Shown: in pieces, positions 62,740-64,000 of the stretch
How the letters are laid out: each line of letters begins with the position of its first letter
Position numbering within the stretch: the first letter of the stretch is position 1
Assembly: GCF_021502655.1 (NCBI RefSeq)
Contig: NZ_JAKFFT010000004.1
Span: 248,001-312,000 of the forward strand
DNA length: 64,000 bases
Reading direction: 5' to 3'
DNA from: Dyadobacter sp. CY347
GTDB taxonomy: Bacteria > Bacteroidota > Bacteroidia > Cytophagales > Spirosomataceae
The notes under the pieces: generated by a model
Told to the model about the DNA's origin: nothing
Databases searched by the model: none
Seen by the model: only the letters and a program-made list of their open reading frames with translations
Position numbers and translations under genes: made by a program

Positions 62740-63777
62740 TCAGTAAGTCGTCACCTGCTTTTCGCGGCTGCTTCGGATAGCCAGGTCGATCACGCGCGTT
62801 GTGCGCAGGATTTCTTCCGGCTTCACAGCCAGCTCGGCCCCGTCTACGATTGCGTCATACACATTCTGGTAAAATGGTGCATAATCGCCCGCTTCGCTTT
62901 CAATGATGCCTGTGAAATCTTCGCTATGTAATTTTCCCCAACGATTTTCCGGTTCAACGCCCCAGGGTTTTTCGGTTGGCAGAACATTCTTCCGCAATGT
63001 CTCTTCCTGCGGATCCAGGCCGCCTTTGATGAATGAACCCTTAGTCCCGTGCAGGTTGTAGCGAAGAAAATTCTCATAAACCATCAGGCTCGACTTCACA
63101 ATCACCAGCTTATCCGCATAACCCAGGCGCACGTCAAAATAATCGTCAATTTCACTATTCGGCCTTACCGAACGGATTTCAGCCGTAACAGTCAGAGGCT
63201 CGCCGAAAAGGACCAACGCCTGGTCGATCAAATGTGGTCCCAGATTGTAAAGGTTACCACCCACCGGAACGCTCTTTTCTTTCCAGGATTCTGTCGGGAC
63301 CACTGGCCGGAAACGGTCGTAACGGCATTCATATTCAACAATGTCTCCTAATTTATCTTCGGCAATAAGTTTTTTAATGGTTAAAAAGTCAGAATCCCAG
63401 CGGCGGTTTTGGTAGGCTGTCAGGATCAGTCCTTTTTCTTTGGCGACTGCAACGAGTTGGCGCGCTTCTTCTTCCGTTGCCGAAAATGGTTTTTCGATGA
63501 CAACATGTTTCCCATTTTCCAGCGCATCCATTGCGTAAGGAAAATGCGTTTCATTCGGTGTGCATATAAAAACGAGATCAATCGATTCGTCGCTCAAAAG
63601 CTCTTCAACGGATCGCGCATTCCCAATGTTCGGATCAAATTCCTGCGCTTCATTTTTACTTCTTTCAACAACGGTCTTGATCTTAAATCCCGGATTAGTG
63701 CTAAGAAATGGGGAATGAAAGTAACGCCCGGACAACCCAAAGCCAATCAACCCAACATTAAGAATTCGTGAAGCCAT
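62740..63777 (-). CDS. Gfo/Idh/MocA family oxidoreductase
   Basis: 345 residues from ATG 63777; an upstream start at 63855 adds 26 residues, so the conserved NAD-binding start (MASRILNVGLIGFGLSGRYFHSPFL) is preferred. The Rossmann domain has GLIGFGLSG, the EKPFSAT motif and a Tyr/His pocket (NLGPHLIDQALVLFG) typical of the family. These NAD(P)-dependent enzymes act on sugars or inositols. The next gene (left of the window end) is a sugar isomerase/epimerase-like gene, which supports sugar metabolism. Confidence 0.93.
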   Translation of the reverse strand: MASRILNVGLIGFGLSGRYFHSPFLSTNPGFKIKTVVERSKNEAQEFDPNIGNARSVEELLSDESIDLVFICTPNETHFPYAMDALENGKHVVIEKPFSATEEEARQLVAVAKEKGLILTAYQNRRWDSDFLTIKKLIAEDKLGDIVEYECRYDRFRPVVPTESWKEKSVPVGGNLYNLGPHLIDQALVLFGEPLTVTAEIRSVRPNSEIDDYFDVRLGYADKLVIVKSSLMVYENFLRYNLHGTKGSFIKGGLDPQEETLRKNVLPTEKPWGVEPENRWGKLHSEDFTGIIESEAGDYAPFYQNVYDAIVDGAELAVKPEEILRTTRVIDLAIRSSREKQVTTY

Positions 63778-63839
63778 AATTTTATTTTTAGACAATAATA
63801 ACAAAGGTAACTTTTGAGGGGAAACGGGCAAGATTGTTA

Positions 63840-64000
63840 TCAAGCTTCCTGCCATAACTCCTTCGCCCTTTTCAGATCCCGGCGCATGGCGTCGAAAACC
63901 ACTTTTTTGTCTACGGTGATCTTATCAGCGCCTTGATCGGCGCCGCCTAGCGGGTATTCCAGATGTAGGCAGATCGGGACGTCTACTTTATTGTCTTTCA
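63840..64000 (-). CDS. Sugar phosphate isomerase/epimerase-like protein, cut by window edge
   Basis: Only the C-terminal 53 codons are visible, ending at TGA 63842-63840. The tail (PICLHLEYPLGGADQGADK, then KVVFDAMRRDLKRAKELWQEA) matches the end of xylose isomerase-like TIM-barrel sugar isomerases/epimerases as I recall them; the family is inferred from this short end. Codirectional with, and upstream of, the oxidoreductase gene, 62 bp away. Confidence 0.6.
   Translation of the reverse strand, partial: KDNKVDVPICLHLEYPLGGADQGADKITVDKKVVFDAMRRDLKRAKELWQEA

Noticed and set aside
1..64000. CRISPR array, transposase, integrase, rRNA or tRNA gene
   Set aside because: No regularly spaced repeats, transposase or integrase motifs, or cloverleaf/rRNA-like sequence were seen on either strand by eye; a tRNA or Rfam scan could still find a short one.

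Overview
The window looks like a chromosome segment of a Bacteroidota bacterium of the order Cytophagales, most like Dyadobacter or a related Spirosomaceae genus. The grounds are two SusC/SusD pairs, an ASPIC/UnbV repeat lipoprotein, several Cys-lipobox lipoproteins, a nusB-YtxH-DUF1573-yajC-YbbR-coaE cluster, a GSCFA protein, and Bacteroidota-type TAnnTTTG -7 promoter boxes. The genus is inferred from gene content, not from any search. No rRNA, tRNA, insertion sequence, prophage or CRISPR array was seen.

Layout. 1-6.6 kb: the end of an MFS exporter, a PIN toxin/antitoxin pair, and two large MacB/FtsX-type permeases. 6.9-9.0 kb: a small lipoprotein and glyS. 9.0-13.7 kb: a small XRE regulator, a 650-bp regulatory gap, and an operon of a double-glycine-leader peptide, an HlyD adaptor and a C39-peptidase ABC exporter; this is the best candidate for a little-described system. 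13.7-18.8 kb: pncB, a DUF3820 protein, an M16 peptidase and a lipoprotein. 19.0-24.1 kb: a DNA-damage mutagenesis cassette, with a short DnaE and a Y-family polymerase transcribed away from a LexA-like S24 repressor; three GGA-N5-TCC operator-like sites lie between them. 24.1-26.6 kb: a second PIN module, whose toxin start codon appears mutated from ATG to ATA, and an MsbA-like ABC exporter. 26.7-33.7 kb: the nusB-coaE housekeeping operon, dnaX, a GH16 lipoprotein, and a DUF6934 gene with an overlapping 50-codon ORF. 33.8-42.9 kb: GSCFA protein, Mrp, NifU-like protein, a long D-Ala-D-Ala ligase-like protein, an MGH1-like glycosidase and a phosphohexomutase. 43-59.9 kb: two glycan or nutrient uptake loci. 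59.9-61.9 kb: an ECF sigma factor with small membrane, Gly/His-rich and Hsp20 proteins. 62.3-64 kb: a small secreted protein, a Gfo/Idh/MocA oxidoreductase and the end of a sugar isomerase/epimerase-like gene.

How the parts fit. The peptide operon is self-contained for export: the peptidase domain should cut the leader while the exporter and HlyD move the product out. A strong hairpin after the peptide gene probably lets peptide mRNA exceed exporter mRNA. In the mutagenesis cassette the S24 protein has the Ala-Gly cleavage site and Ser/Lys pair expected for RecA-stimulated self-cleavage, and the operator-like sites overlap or flank both divergent promoters. The two SusCD loci would bind and import substrates whose hydrolysis is partly covered by the GH16 and MGH1-like enzymes, though those enzymes are not physically linked to the SusCD genes.
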